Below, in pieces: positions 1-6,052 of a stretch of DNA of 7,683 bases. Numbering within the stretch: the stretch's first letter is position 1; every line of letters begins with the position of its first letter. The notes under the pieces are model-generated. The model ran no database searches and was not told where the DNA came from. It worked only from the letters and a program-made list of their open reading frames with translations. This DNA is from Alistipes sp. (GTDB lineage Bacteria > Bacteroidota > Bacteroidia > Bacteroidales > Rikenellaceae), in assembly GCA_017380275.1 (NCBI GenBank), contig JAFOEH010000006.1, positions 1-7,683 of the forward strand, in the 5' to 3' direction. A program made the position numbers and the translations under genes.

Positions 1-786
1 CAGGATGCAGACGTCGGAGTTCTCGATGGCGCGGATCGAGCGCATCACAGAGTAGAACTCCAGATCCTCCATCTCCTTGCCCTTCTTGCGCATACCAGCA
101 GTATCGACCAGGTAGAAGTCCATACCGTACTTGTTGTAGCGGGTGTGAATCGAGTCGCGTGTGGTTCCGGCGATGTTGGTCACGATGTTGCGCTCCTCGC
201 CAAGCAGTGCGTTGGTAAGCGACGACTTGCCCACGTTTGGACGGCCCACGATGGTGATGCGGGGCAGATCCTCCATCTCCTCGGCCTTGGTATCCTCGGG
301 GAGCTGCTTCAGAATTTCGTCCATCAGATCGCCCGTGCCGCTACCCGACATTGAACTGATGCAGAAGATATCGCCCAAGCCGAGTGAGTAGAACTCGTGC
401 GACTGGTAGATAAGATCGTAGTTATCGACCTTGTTGCACACCACGATAACCTTCTTGCCCGAGCGGCGCAATACGTCGGCCATCATCATATCGAGATCCG
501 TAACGCCCGTCTTGACCTCAACCATAAAGAGAATCAGGTCGGCCTCGTCGATAGCGAGCATAACCTGACGGCGGATATCATCCTCGAAAATATCGTCGGT
601 ATTGACGGCATAACCGCCCGTGTCGATAATCGAGAACTCCTTGCCGTTCCAGTCGGTCTTGCCGTAGTGGCGGTCGCGAGTGGTGCCAGCTGTCTCGTCA
701 ACGATGGCTTGACGGTGGCCAACCAGGCGGTTGAACAGAGTCGATTTGCCCACATTGGGGCGACCTACGATTGCTACTAAACTCAT
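1..786 (-). CDS. der: Ribosome-assembly GTPase Der (EngA), C-terminus cut off by window edge
   Basis: Der is an essential GTPase with two tandem G domains that acts in late assembly of the 50S ribosomal subunit. The start is the ATG at 786-784, and the frame stays open for 262 codons to base 1. The first G domain shows G1 GRPNVGKS (residues 8-15), the TAGTTRD switch I region (33-39), G3 DTGG (55-58), G4 NKVD (118-121) and a G5-like SSMSGSG stretch near 145. An acidic linker (about 164-173) leads to the second domain, with GRPNVGKS (181-188), AGTTRDS (206-212) and DTAGMRKKG (228-236). Two consecutive G domains with the same G1 motif are the signature of Der. The family is usually about 435 residues, so the second NKxD motif and the C-terminal KH-like domain lie outside the window. 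The gene is read away from the beta-barrel/phoH unit and has its own TAnnTTTG promoter at 918-925. Confidence 0.97.
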   Translation of the reverse strand, partial: MSLVAIVGRPNVGKSTLFNRLVGHRQAIVDETAGTTRDRHYGKTDWNGKEFSIIDTGGYAVNTDDIFEDDIRRQVMLAIDEADLILFMVEVKTGVTDLDMMMADVLRRSGKKVIVVCNKVDNYDLIYQSHEFYSLGLGDIFCISSMSGSGTGDLMDEILKQLPEDTKAEEMEDLPRITIVGRPNVGKSSLTNALLGEERNIVTNIAGTTRDSIHTRYNKYGMDFYLVDTAGMRKKGKEMEDLEFYSVMRSIRAIENSDVCIL

Positions 787-812
787 AGTCTATCTTTCTT
801 ATTTAAGTTATT

Positions 813-822
813 ACAAATTTGT
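813..822. repeat. Short perfect palindrome ACAAATTTGT in the der leader
   Basis: A 10-bp perfect inverted repeat lies 27 bp upstream of the der start codon. It has no loop, so it is more likely a DNA-level site than an RNA hairpin. It is AT-rich and short enough to occur by chance. Confidence 0.25.
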
Positions 823-854
823 GTTGCTTTTCTCGCTTTGGGCGGCCTACCTCG

Positions 855-887
855 CAGTTTTTAACCACATTTTCAGTTTTTACCCAC
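855..887. repeat. Tandem 14-bp direct repeat, 19-bp period, in the der leader
   Basis: CAGTTTTTAACCAC (855-868) and CAGTTTTTACCCAC (874-887) match at 13 of 14 positions and are separated by 5 nt. Both copies fall between the two divergent promoters and inside the predicted 5' leader of der. In der RNA each copy reads GUGG(G/U)UAAAAACUG. The repeat could be a pair of protein-binding sites or an RNA element. No known regulator is recognised. Confidence 0.6.
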
Positions 888-917
888 CCCTAAATATAAA
901 GCCAAAATTTCACGATG

Positions 918-948
918 CAAAGATAGTGAAAAGCGTTGTAAGAAAAAA
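918..948 (-). promoter_or_regulatory. Bacteroidota-type promoter for der
   Basis: On the minus strand, TATCTTTG at 925-918 is a perfect match to the -7 consensus TAnnTTTG of Bacteroides primary-sigma promoters. A T-rich TTTT at 948-945 sits 19 nt upstream, where the -33 TTTG box is expected (3 of 4 matches). Transcription would start near 911, giving der a leader of roughly 125 nt. The assignment is by consensus and position only. Confidence 0.6.
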
Positions 949-962
949 GTTTTCGGAAATAA

Positions 963-978
963 ATACCCTTAAGGGTAT
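963..978. promoter_or_regulatory. Perfect 16-bp palindrome, candidate operator
   Basis: ATACCCTTAAGGGTAT is a perfect 16-bp inverted repeat with half-site ATACCCTT and no spacer. Its right end abuts and partly overlaps the position of the -33 box of the rightward promoter (976-979). It lies about 38-45 bp behind the der promoter. This position is typical of a site bound by a dimeric regulator of the rightward operon. The bound protein is unknown, and nothing in the window encodes an obvious DNA-binding regulator. Confidence 0.45.
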
Positions 979-1006
979 GATGTTTAATGAAAAAAGCGTA
1001 TATTTG
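976..1006 (+). promoter_or_regulatory. Bacteroidota-type promoter for the beta-barrel/phoH/pepD/lipid-kinase unit
   Basis: TATATTTG at 999-1006 matches TAnnTTTG exactly. TATG at 976-979 lies 19 nt upstream and matches the -33 TTTG at 3 of 4 positions. Transcription would begin near 1013, leaving an AT-rich leader of about 40 nt with no Shine-Dalgarno sequence before the ATG at 1053. The -33 position overlaps the end of the palindrome at 963-978. Confidence 0.55.
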
Positions 1007-1052
1007 AAGAATATAATAACCGATGTGTTAGCCTCGGACCAAAATGTGATGA

Positions 1053-1667
1053 ATGAGAAGTTGGTGTAAAATAGCGATTCTTTTTTTGGTTGCGCTTTGT
1101 CTGACTCAGGCGAGTGTGGCGCAGAGCCGTTACACTCTTATGCAGCGACAGTCGAAACGTATGGAGATGGGACTCTCGGTGGGGGCGTCTTTTATGGATG
1201 TATCTGCCACATAGGGTGTTGTGCTGAGTCCTAAGGTGGGTGTAAGAGGCGCTCTCTCGATGTCGCTTGAGTGGCAGGAGAGCTACGCCTTGCAGCTGGA
1301 GCTGGGCTATGCGCACAACAAGGTGGAGGCCGAGCGTGGCGCTACGCTCTACGACGTGAAGGCCAACGTGATGGAGATTCCTATCCTCTTCTCATACCGA
1401 GGATTGGGTATTGTGCGTTTTAATGTGGGTCCTGTGTTGTCGCTCTCAAGTGCCGGCCGATACAGCAACGGCCGCGAACGTGTGGAGTTTGGTAATGTGC
1501 GCTCGACGTTGGGCTACGCGGCAGGTGTGGGTGTGGAACTTACGCCCAAGCTCCTTGTGGATGCGCGCCTGACGGGAAATTTTGGTCGGACGGATAACTA
1601 CTTCGAAGGGTTGGAGTTTCGCTCCTCGGCGATGTGGCTGACGCTCGGCATTGGATATATGTTTTAG
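1053..1667 (+). pseudogene. Small outer-membrane beta-barrel protein, interrupted by in-frame TAG
   Basis: The frame from ATG 1053 starts right after a TGA (1050-1052). It encodes a signal peptide: MRSWCK, then a hydrophobic IAILFLVALCL core, ending near ASVAQ (residue 24). The mature part has barrel-like alternating strands: MEMGLSVGASF, ALQLELGYAHNK, LGIVRFNVGPVLSL, LGYAAGVGVEL, KLLVDARLTGNF. It closes with MWLTLGIGYMF, whose terminal Phe is the usual C-terminal signature of outer-membrane proteins. The length is 204 codons, as expected for small porin-like OMP_b-brl proteins. Codon 54 (1212-1214) is TAG, and the same frame continues unbroken for 150 codons on either reading of barrel logic. 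TAG also ends this frame (1665-1667) and pepD, so it is a true stop here. The gene is therefore probably a nonsense pseudogene, or the base is an assembly or sequencing error. A GTG at 1221 could restart translation, but without a signal peptide. The stop lies 3 nt before phoH, suggesting translational coupling. Confidence 0.75.
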
Positions 1668-1670
1668 ATT

Positions 1671-2672
1671 ATGGAAGCAATTAATAAAGAGATACTTATC
1701 GAGGGCGTCGATCCTCGCGAACTGTATGGTGCGCAGGATGCTTATCTCGAACTTATGCGCGAGCTCTCGCCCAAGGTGAAGATCGTGGCGCGAGGTTCAT
1801 CGCTCAAGGCGTTGGGTGCCAAGCGCGATGTCGAGTTGTTCGAGCGCAAGATGAATTCGCTTGTGGAGTACTATGTAAAGTATGGTCACATCTCTCGCGA
1901 GGTGGTCGAGCAGGCCTTCTCGATGGGGTTGAGCGATCGGCAGGAGCCTGTGAGCGACAAGGATACGATCGTCTTTGGAAATAACGGAAATGTGATTCGT
2001 GCCCGCACGGTTAATCAGCGCCGACTGGTGGAGTTGTACGACAAGAACGACCTGCTGTTTGCTGTAGGTCCGGCAGGTTCGGGAAAGACATATACGGCCA
2101 TTGCGCTGGCGGTTAAAGCTCTGAAAGAGCGTGAGGTGAGGCGTGTGATTTTGACACGTCCTGCCGTCGAGGCGGGCGAGAAGTTGGGATTTCTGCCGGG
2201 TGATATGAAGGAGAAGTTGGATCCTTATTTGCAGCCTCTATACGATGCACTCAACGATATGATTCCTGCAGCCAAGTTGCAGAAGTATCTGGAGGACGGA
2301 ACGGTGCAGATTGCGCCGCTGGCATATATGCGTGGCCGTACGTTGGACAACGCCTTTGTGATTCTGGATGAGGCGCAGAATACCACACGCTCGCAGATAA
2401 AGATGTTCCTGACGCGTATGGGCCGCAATGCGAAGTTTATCGTGACGGGAGATGTTACGCAGATTGACCTGCCGCGCAAGAGTGACAGCGGTCTGACGAG
2501 TGCAATGGCGATAGTGCGCGGAATCGAGGGCATCGGTTTTGTGGAGTTCGATAAGCGCGACATTGTGCGCCATCCGCTGGTGAAGTATATCGTCGAGGCA
2601 TTCGACCGCGCTGCCGAGCGCGAAACGCCAGCACCGATTGTGAAATTTCCTAAAGAGAATAATAACCAATAA
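1671..2672 (+). CDS. phoH: PhoH-family ATPase (PhoL/YbeZ-like)
   Basis: This is a 333-residue cytoplasmic P-loop ATPase of the PhoH family, linked to RNA metabolism. The E. coli relative YbeZ/PhoL works with the endoribonuclease YbeY. The N-terminal domain (about 1-100) carries the family pattern KIVARGSSLKALG (37-49). The ATPase core has Walker A GPAGSGKT (133-140), the TRPAVEAGEKLGFLPGD signature (162-178), Walker B FVILDEAQN (229-237), the VTGD sensor (258-261) and the C-terminal RHPLVKYIVEAFD (300-312). The length is normal for the family. The start ATG at 1671 lies 3 nt past the beta-barrel stop with no Shine-Dalgarno sequence, so expression probably depends on translation arriving from upstream. 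That makes the upstream TAG relevant to phoH dosage. No ybeY gene is adjacent, so the partner is presumably elsewhere. The family assignment is firm; the precise cellular role in Bacteroidota is not established by the sequence. Confidence 0.95.
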   Translation: MEAINKEILIEGVDPRELYGAQDAYLELMRELSPKVKIVARGSSLKALGAKRDVELFERKMNSLVEYYVKYGHISREVVEQAFSMGLSDRQEPVSDKDTIVFGNNGNVIRARTVNQRRLVELYDKNDLLFAVGPAGSGKTYTAIALAVKALKEREVRRVILTRPAVEAGEKLGFLPGDMKEKLDPYLQPLYDALNDMIPAAKLQKYLEDGTVQIAPLAYMRGRTLDNAFVILDEAQNTTRSQIKMFLTRMGRNAKFIVTGDVTQIDLPRKSDSGLTSAMAIVRGIEGIGFVEFDKRDIVRHPLVKYIVEAFDRAAERETPAPIVKFPKENNNQ

Positions 2673-2686
2673 AACCTAAAACAATT

Positions 2687-4159
2687 ATGGATAATAGTTT
2701 GAAGAATTTTTATAGCCACTACTTGAAGCCAGCACTTGTATGGAAACATTTTGCTGAGATTTGTAATATCCCTCACCCTTCACACAGCGAGGAGAAGATT
2801 CGCCAGTATTTGGTTGATTTCGCCGTAGCCCAGGGCATTGAGCATAAGGTTGACGATGCTGGTAATGTATATATGCGTAAGGCTGTGACGCCCGGTATGG
2901 AGGATCGCAAAGGTATTGTTCTGCAGGCACATATGGATATGGTACCGCAGAAGAATAACGATAAGGAGTTTGACTTTATCAACGACCCTATCGAGGCATA
3001 TATCGATGGCGAGTGGGTTACGGCTAACGGCACTACGCTCGGCGCGGACAATGGTATCGGAGTAGCTGCTATTCTGGCAGTTATGGAGGACGATACCATC
3101 GAGCACGGTCCCATTGAGGGCCTTATTACAGCAACCGAGGAGACTGGTATGGATGGCGCATTCGGGCTGAAGGGTGGTCTGTTGCAGGGCGATATCCTCC
3201 TGAATCTCGACTCGGAGACCGAGGGCGAGTTGTATGTAGGTTGTGCCGGAGGTATGGATGCCAATATTACACTTTCGTATGAGGCTGAGGCTGCGCCTGC
3301 TGGAGTGACTTTGGAGCTCTCGGTAAAGGGTTGCAAGGGTGGTCACTCTGGTATTCAGATTGTGTGCCAGCGCGCTAACGCCAATAAGCTTCTGTTCCGT
3401 CTGTTGCGCCAGATTTCGGTGAAGTGGGATATGGCCCTCTGCTCGGTTGATGGCGGCGGCTTGCGTAACGCTATTCCTCGTGAGGCTCAGGCTGTTATCG
3501 TCGTTGCGGCGGATGCTGTGGCCGGCGTTAAGGAGTGCGTAGAGTCATTCGAGAAGGTGGCTCAGGCTGAGTTCAACGGCATCGAGGATTCAATCTCAAT
3601 CAAGGCTGCGGAGGTTGCTTCTGCCGCTGAGGCTATGCCAAAGTGCGCTGCAAAGCGATTGATGGCGGCCGTGGTGGCTTGCCCCGATGGTGTTGACAAG
3701 ATGTCGATGGCGATGGAGGGTTTGGTGCAGACCTCTAATAACCTGGCTCGCGTGGTGTCGGATGGCAAGACTGTTAAGTTGCAGTCGTTGATGCGTTCGT
3801 CGGTACGCTCTGAGAAGGAGGCTTTGGGCGACGCTATCAAGGCTGTATTTGAGTTGGCTGGCGCTGAGGTTGAGCTCTCGGGTTCGTACGATGGATGGAA
3901 TCCCAATATGCAGTCGCCTATTCTGAAGGCTATGCTTGAGTCGTATGAGGCTCTCTATGGTAAGAAGCCCGCTGTTACGGCTATCCACGCAGGTCTGGAG
4001 TGCGGTATCATCGGCTCGAACTATCCCAACTTGGATATGATCTCGTTCGGCCCGACCATCTGCTATCCCCACTCACCCGACGAGAAGGTTGAGATTGCAT
4101 CGGTGGAGAAATTCTACGACTTCTTGCTCCATACACTGAAGAACGCACCTAAAAAATAG
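2687..4159 (+). CDS. pepD: Aminoacyl-histidine dipeptidase, peptidase family M20C (PepD)
   Basis: This is a di-zinc cytosolic dipeptidase of 490 residues, which hydrolyses dipeptides such as Xaa-His (carnosinase-like). All catalytic and metal residues of the family can be placed: H82 and D84 in LQAHMDMVPQ, D121 in LGADNGIG, E151 and E152 in TATEETGMDGA, D175 in LNLDSE, and H462 in GPTICYPHSPDE. By analogy with the characterised Vibrio PepD, D84 and E151 are the catalytic pair and H82, D121, E152, D175 and H462 bind the metals. KGGHSGIQI (218-226) marks the lid/dimerisation domain, which spans about 200-390, and AIHAGLECGI (432-441) is the conserved late motif. Length matches the family. There is no signal peptide. 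The start at 2687 lies 14 nt after the phoH stop, behind an A-rich leader (about 2669-2686). It shares a transcript with phoH and the lipid kinase, with no obvious functional link to either. Confidence 0.96.
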   Translation: MDNSLKNFYSHYLKPALVWKHFAEICNIPHPSHSEEKIRQYLVDFAVAQGIEHKVDDAGNVYMRKAVTPGMEDRKGIVLQAHMDMVPQKNNDKEFDFINDPIEAYIDGEWVTANGTTLGADNGIGVAAILAVMEDDTIEHGPIEGLITATEETGMDGAFGLKGGLLQGDILLNLDSETEGELYVGCAGGMDANITLSYEAEAAPAGVTLELSVKGCKGGHSGIQIVCQRANANKLLFRLLRQISVKWDMALCSVDGGGLRNAIPREAQAVIVVAADAVAGVKECVESFEKVAQAEFNGIEDSISIKAAEVASAAEAMPKCAAKRLMAAVVACPDGVDKMSMAMEGLVQTSNNLARVVSDGKTVKLQSLMRSSVRSEKEALGDAIKAVFELAGAEVELSGSYDGWNPNMQSPILKAMLESYEALYGKKPAVTAIHAGLECGIIGSNYPNLDMISFGPTICYPHSPDEKVEIASVEKFYDFLLHTLKNAPKK

Positions 4160-4164
4160 AGGCT

Positions 4165-5121
4165 GTGCAGCAGGTTGATATAAAGGATAAGTGGTATGTC
4201 ATCGTCAATCCCATAGCTGGCTTTGGTCGCGGATTGGAGGACTTGCCACACATCACCAAGCTAATACGCGAGAACGAGATTCCGCACGAGTTGGTCTTCT
4301 CGCAACATAAGTACCACGTCACTGAGCTGACCGTCCAGGCCGTCAATGAAGGCTATCGCCGCATCATCGTAATCGGTGGTGATGGCACGTTGCACGAGGT
4401 GGTCAATGGTCTGTTTATACAGAAGGCTGTGGCTGTGGAGGATGTGACGGTTGCGGTTATTCCCGTTGGTACGGGCAACGATTGGATTCGTATGTACGGC
4501 ATCCCGACACGTTACTCGGAGGCTATCCGCGCCATCAGCGAGGGCTACACCTTCCTGCAGGATGTGGGCGAGGTGCATTACGAGGAGTCGCAGTATCAGC
4601 AGGTTCGGTATATGGCCAACGTCGCCGGTGCGGGATTTGACCCGACCGTGACCAGACTCTACGAGCACTACAAGGCCAAGGGTCGTCGTGGTCGCCACCT
4701 ATACGCCGAGGGTAGCGTGCGTAGCTTCTTCCGCTACAAATCGACGGGTGTGAAGGTATGGATCGATGGCGAGCTGGTGCATAAGGATCTGTTGTTCAGT
4801 GCCGCAATAGGTATCGGTAAGTACAATGGAGGCGGTACGCAGCAGCTGCCGTTGGCGGTGGCTGACGATGGTCTGTTCGACATCACGCTATACCGTCCGA
4901 TGCACTGGTGGCAGATTTTGTTCCGTCTGCGTCGCTTGTTCAATGGCGATATTTATAGTATCGGCCACGTCAAGCACTATCGCGGTAGCCACATCCGCAT
5001 CGAATCAACACCCGACATAATGGTCGAGGTTGATGGCGAGCTCCTGGGCGGAACTCCGCTGGAGTTTAAGATGCACCATAGATGTGTGCGGGTGGTTGTA
5101 AATAAAGAGTATTTCGAATAA
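4165..5121 (+). CDS. YegS/DgkB-type lipid kinase (diacylglycerol or sphingoid-base kinase fold)
   Basis: This 318-residue protein belongs to the DAGK-catalytic family (COG1597 type), which phosphorylates a lipid hydroxyl with ATP at the inner face of the cytoplasmic membrane. The N-terminal domain has WYVIVNPIAG (10-19), the nucleotide-binding GGDGTLHEVVNG (71-82) and IPVGTGNDW (99-107). The C-terminal beta-sandwich has ANVAGAGFDP (151-160), GGGTQQLPLAVADDG (222-236) and EVDGELLGG (288-296). There is no signal or membrane segment. The start is taken as GTG 4165, 5 nt after the pepD stop. The frame is closed by a TAA at 4150-4152, and no ATG lies close to the conserved N-terminus, so GTG is the best choice. 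The substrate cannot be read from sequence. Diacylglycerol recycling is the default, but Bacteroidales make sphingolipids and this family includes sphingosine kinases, so a sphingoid substrate is possible. It is the last gene before the hairpin at 5127-5151. Confidence 0.92.
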   Translation: MQQVDIKDKWYVIVNPIAGFGRGLEDLPHITKLIRENEIPHELVFSQHKYHVTELTVQAVNEGYRRIIVIGGDGTLHEVVNGLFIQKAVAVEDVTVAVIPVGTGNDWIRMYGIPTRYSEAIRAISEGYTFLQDVGEVHYEESQYQQVRYMANVAGAGFDPTVTRLYEHYKAKGRRGRHLYAEGSVRSFFRYKSTGVKVWIDGELVHKDLLFSAAIGIGKYNGGGTQQLPLAVADDGLFDITLYRPMHWWQILFRLRRLFNGDIYSIGHVKHYRGSHIRIESTPDIMVEVDGELLGGTPLEFKMHHRCVRVVVNKEYFE

Positions 5122-5126
5122 AATTT

Positions 5127-5151
5127 GGGGCGGCCTTTGCTAGGTCGCCCC
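5127..5151. terminator. Hairpin between convergent genes, probable bidirectional terminator
   Basis: GGGGCGGCC (5127-5135) pairs with GGTCGCCCC (5143-5151) over 9 bp with one G-U wobble, around a 7-nt loop. The stem starts 6 nt after the lipid-kinase stop. Rightward it is followed by TTCGTTAGTT, a weak T-tract. Leftward, for the lipoprotein gene, it is followed by AAATTTTATT. It is suited to ending both convergent transcripts, although neither tract is ideal. Confidence 0.75.
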
Positions 5152-5176
5152 TTCGTTAGTTAGGAAAAAAGGAATA

Positions 5177-5761
5177 TTACTTCGAGGGTGCGGCGGGTAC
5201 TATATCCACCTCGTCGATCTCGATTACCCAGTCGAAGAGTTCGTTGGCACACTGCTGCTGGAACTGAGCCATCTGCGAGTTGGCGGTGGTGTCGGCGAGT
5301 ATCGCATAGAGGAACTGCTCCATCGAATAGAAGTGGCTATTGACCTTCTGTGCAAGACACTGGTAGAAGCTATGTTGTTGGTCGTGAGTAAGTTTATCGG
5401 GCAATAGGCCCTCGGCCACCAGATAGCGGTAGGGGTAGATGTGGCGCATATTGTGAGCATCAGCATCGAGCTGTTCGACGATGGCTCCGACGACAAACAT
5501 ATCGACCGTATCCTCAGCACCATCCATCTCGATGAATGACGTGTAGATGGGATAGACAGCCTCGATATCGCCCGTGACGCTGTCGGTGAAGATCATAAAT
5601 TCGGGGTCGGTCAAATCCTGCAGGTATATCATATCACGATATTGGCGCAGGTTCTCGCGCATAGCTTTTTTCTGTTCGTGGTTCCATTTGGCCTTTTGCG
5701 AGCAGGCTGTTAGAGCAACGGCCGCAAGTAGAACGCTGAGTGAGAGTAGAAATCTTTTCAT
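5177..5761 (-). CDS. Lipoprotein of unknown function
   Basis: This 194-residue protein has a clear lipoprotein signal peptide: MKRF, a hydrophobic stretch, and the lipobox LTAC with lipidated Cys at residue 20. An in-frame ATG at 5839 would put 26 polar residues before the signal peptide and would run into the tRNA terminator, so the ATG at 5761 is preferred. The mature protein looks mostly helical (for example NHEQKKAMRENLRQYRDM, 27-44) and acidic toward the C-terminus (EIDEVD, 181-186). Cysteines at 135 and 171 could form a periplasmic disulfide. The residues after Cys20 (SQKAKW) lack the acidic run of the Bacteroidota surface-export signal, so the protein probably faces the periplasm; that is inference. 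I recognise no domain. The gene is monocistronic, convergent with the lipid kinase, and lies downstream of tRNA-Ala. Confidence 0.85.
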   Translation of the reverse strand: MKRFLLSLSVLLAAVALTACSQKAKWNHEQKKAMRENLRQYRDMIYLQDLTDPEFMIFTDSVTGDIEAVYPIYTSFIEMDGAEDTVDMFVVGAIVEQLDADAHNMRHIYPYRYLVAEGLLPDKLTHDQQHSFYQCLAQKVNSHFYSMEQFLYAILADTTANSQMAQFQQQCANELFDWVIEIDEVDIVPAAPSK

Positions 5762-5811
5762 AGACAAATGATTTTTGAATAATTCTTCCCTCGATGGAGC
5801 AATTGATATGC

Positions 5812-5842
5812 CAAATGAGTGACTCTGGCGAGAAAGCACAAA
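5812..5842 (-). promoter_or_regulatory. Candidate promoter for the lipoprotein gene
   Basis: On the minus strand, TTTG (5842-5839) is followed after exactly 19 nt by CTCATTTG (5819-5812). The second box has the TTTG part of TAnnTTTG but not the TA. The -33 box lies in the T-tract of the tRNA terminator. Transcription would start near 5806, about 45 nt before the start codon. The match is imperfect and this is a weak prediction. Confidence 0.3.
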
Positions 5843-5867
5843 AAAAGCGACTGAACTTATCAGTCGC
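5840..5867 (-). terminator. Intrinsic terminator of tRNA-Ala
   Basis: Read on the minus strand, GCGACTG (5867-5861) pairs perfectly with CAGTCGC (5853-5847) over 7 bp, with a 7-nt loop, and is followed directly by seven T residues (5846-5840). This is a textbook Rho-independent terminator placed 6 nt after the tRNA CCA end. Confidence 0.92.
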
Positions 5868-5873
5868 CTTGCT

Positions 5874-5950
5874 TGGTGGAGAATATCGGATTCGAACCGA
5901 TGACCTCTTGCATGCCATGCAAGCGCTCTAACCAGCTGAGCTAATCCCCC
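5874..5950 (-). tRNA. tRNA-Ala, anticodon GGC, CCA encoded
   Basis: The 77-nt minus-strand sequence folds into a standard cloverleaf. The acceptor is GGGGGAT pairing with ATTCTCC, including the G3-U70 wobble that is the identity element for alanyl-tRNA synthetase. The D arm is GCTCAGCTGGTTAGAGC. The anticodon arm is CTTGC/GCAAG with loop ATGGCAT (anticodon GGC, reading GCC and GCU). The T arm is ATCGGTTCGAATCCGAT. The discriminator is A73 and the CCA is genome-encoded. It has its own promoter and terminator. Confidence 0.97.
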
Positions 5951-5960
5951 GTTTGTGTTG

Positions 5961-5992
5961 CAAATATATAGTGCGGAATTCTTTTTTCCAAA
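5961..5992 (-). promoter_or_regulatory. Bacteroidota-type promoter for tRNA-Ala
   Basis: On the minus strand, TTTG (5992-5989) lies 20 nt upstream of TATATTTG (5968-5961), a perfect TAnnTTTG. Transcription would begin near 5955, only a few bases before the mature 5' end at 5950. This is the best promoter match in the window. Confidence 0.75.
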
Positions 5993-6052
5993 TAATCTGC
6001 CTAAAAGATCATTCCCGACTTAGCAAACTTCTGCCAATCTTCACCATTCCCC

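Noticed and set aside
1044..1049. Minimal start-stop (ATG TGA) just upstream of the barrel start, as a possible regulatory uORF
   Set aside because: It is a two-codon coincidence in an AT-rich leader with no supporting element.
731..1069. Plus-strand open frame of 112 codons running across the der start and the intergenic region
   Set aside because: It starts inside der, covers two promoters and the repeats, and its product has no domain logic.
1212..1214. TAG reassigned to an amino acid (genetic-code change or pyrrolysine-like use)
   Set aside because: TAG terminates this frame at 1665-1667, pepD at 4157-4159 and the pseudouridine synthase at 6053-6055. No suppressor tRNA or insertion element is visible.
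1221..1667. Reading the barrel gene as a normal CDS starting at GTG 1221
   Set aside because: This would remove the signal peptide and first strand, both well formed upstream in the same frame from ATG 1053. A signal-less barrel could not reach the outer membrane.
2225..2776. Minus-strand open frames opposite the C-terminal half of phoH
   Set aside because: They overlap the conserved PhoH ATPase core, have no recognisable domain and are best explained as antisense shadows.
2773..3346. Two long overlapping minus-strand open frames (187-188 codons) opposite pepD
   Set aside because: The plus strand encodes a full M20C peptidase with all active-site residues. The antisense frames have low-complexity composition, no motifs and no promoter, so they are shadows of codon bias.
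5762..5839. Longer lipoprotein start at 5839
   Set aside because: It would put 26 polar residues before a complete lipoprotein signal peptide and start next to the tRNA terminator T-tract. The ATG at 5761 fits far better.
6020..6037. Short hairpin downstream of the pseudouridine synthase (TTGGCA/TGCTAA on the minus strand)
   Set aside because: The stem has only six pairs including a wobble, low GC and no T-tract, so it is not a credible terminator. The gene's 3' end may read through toward the tRNA.
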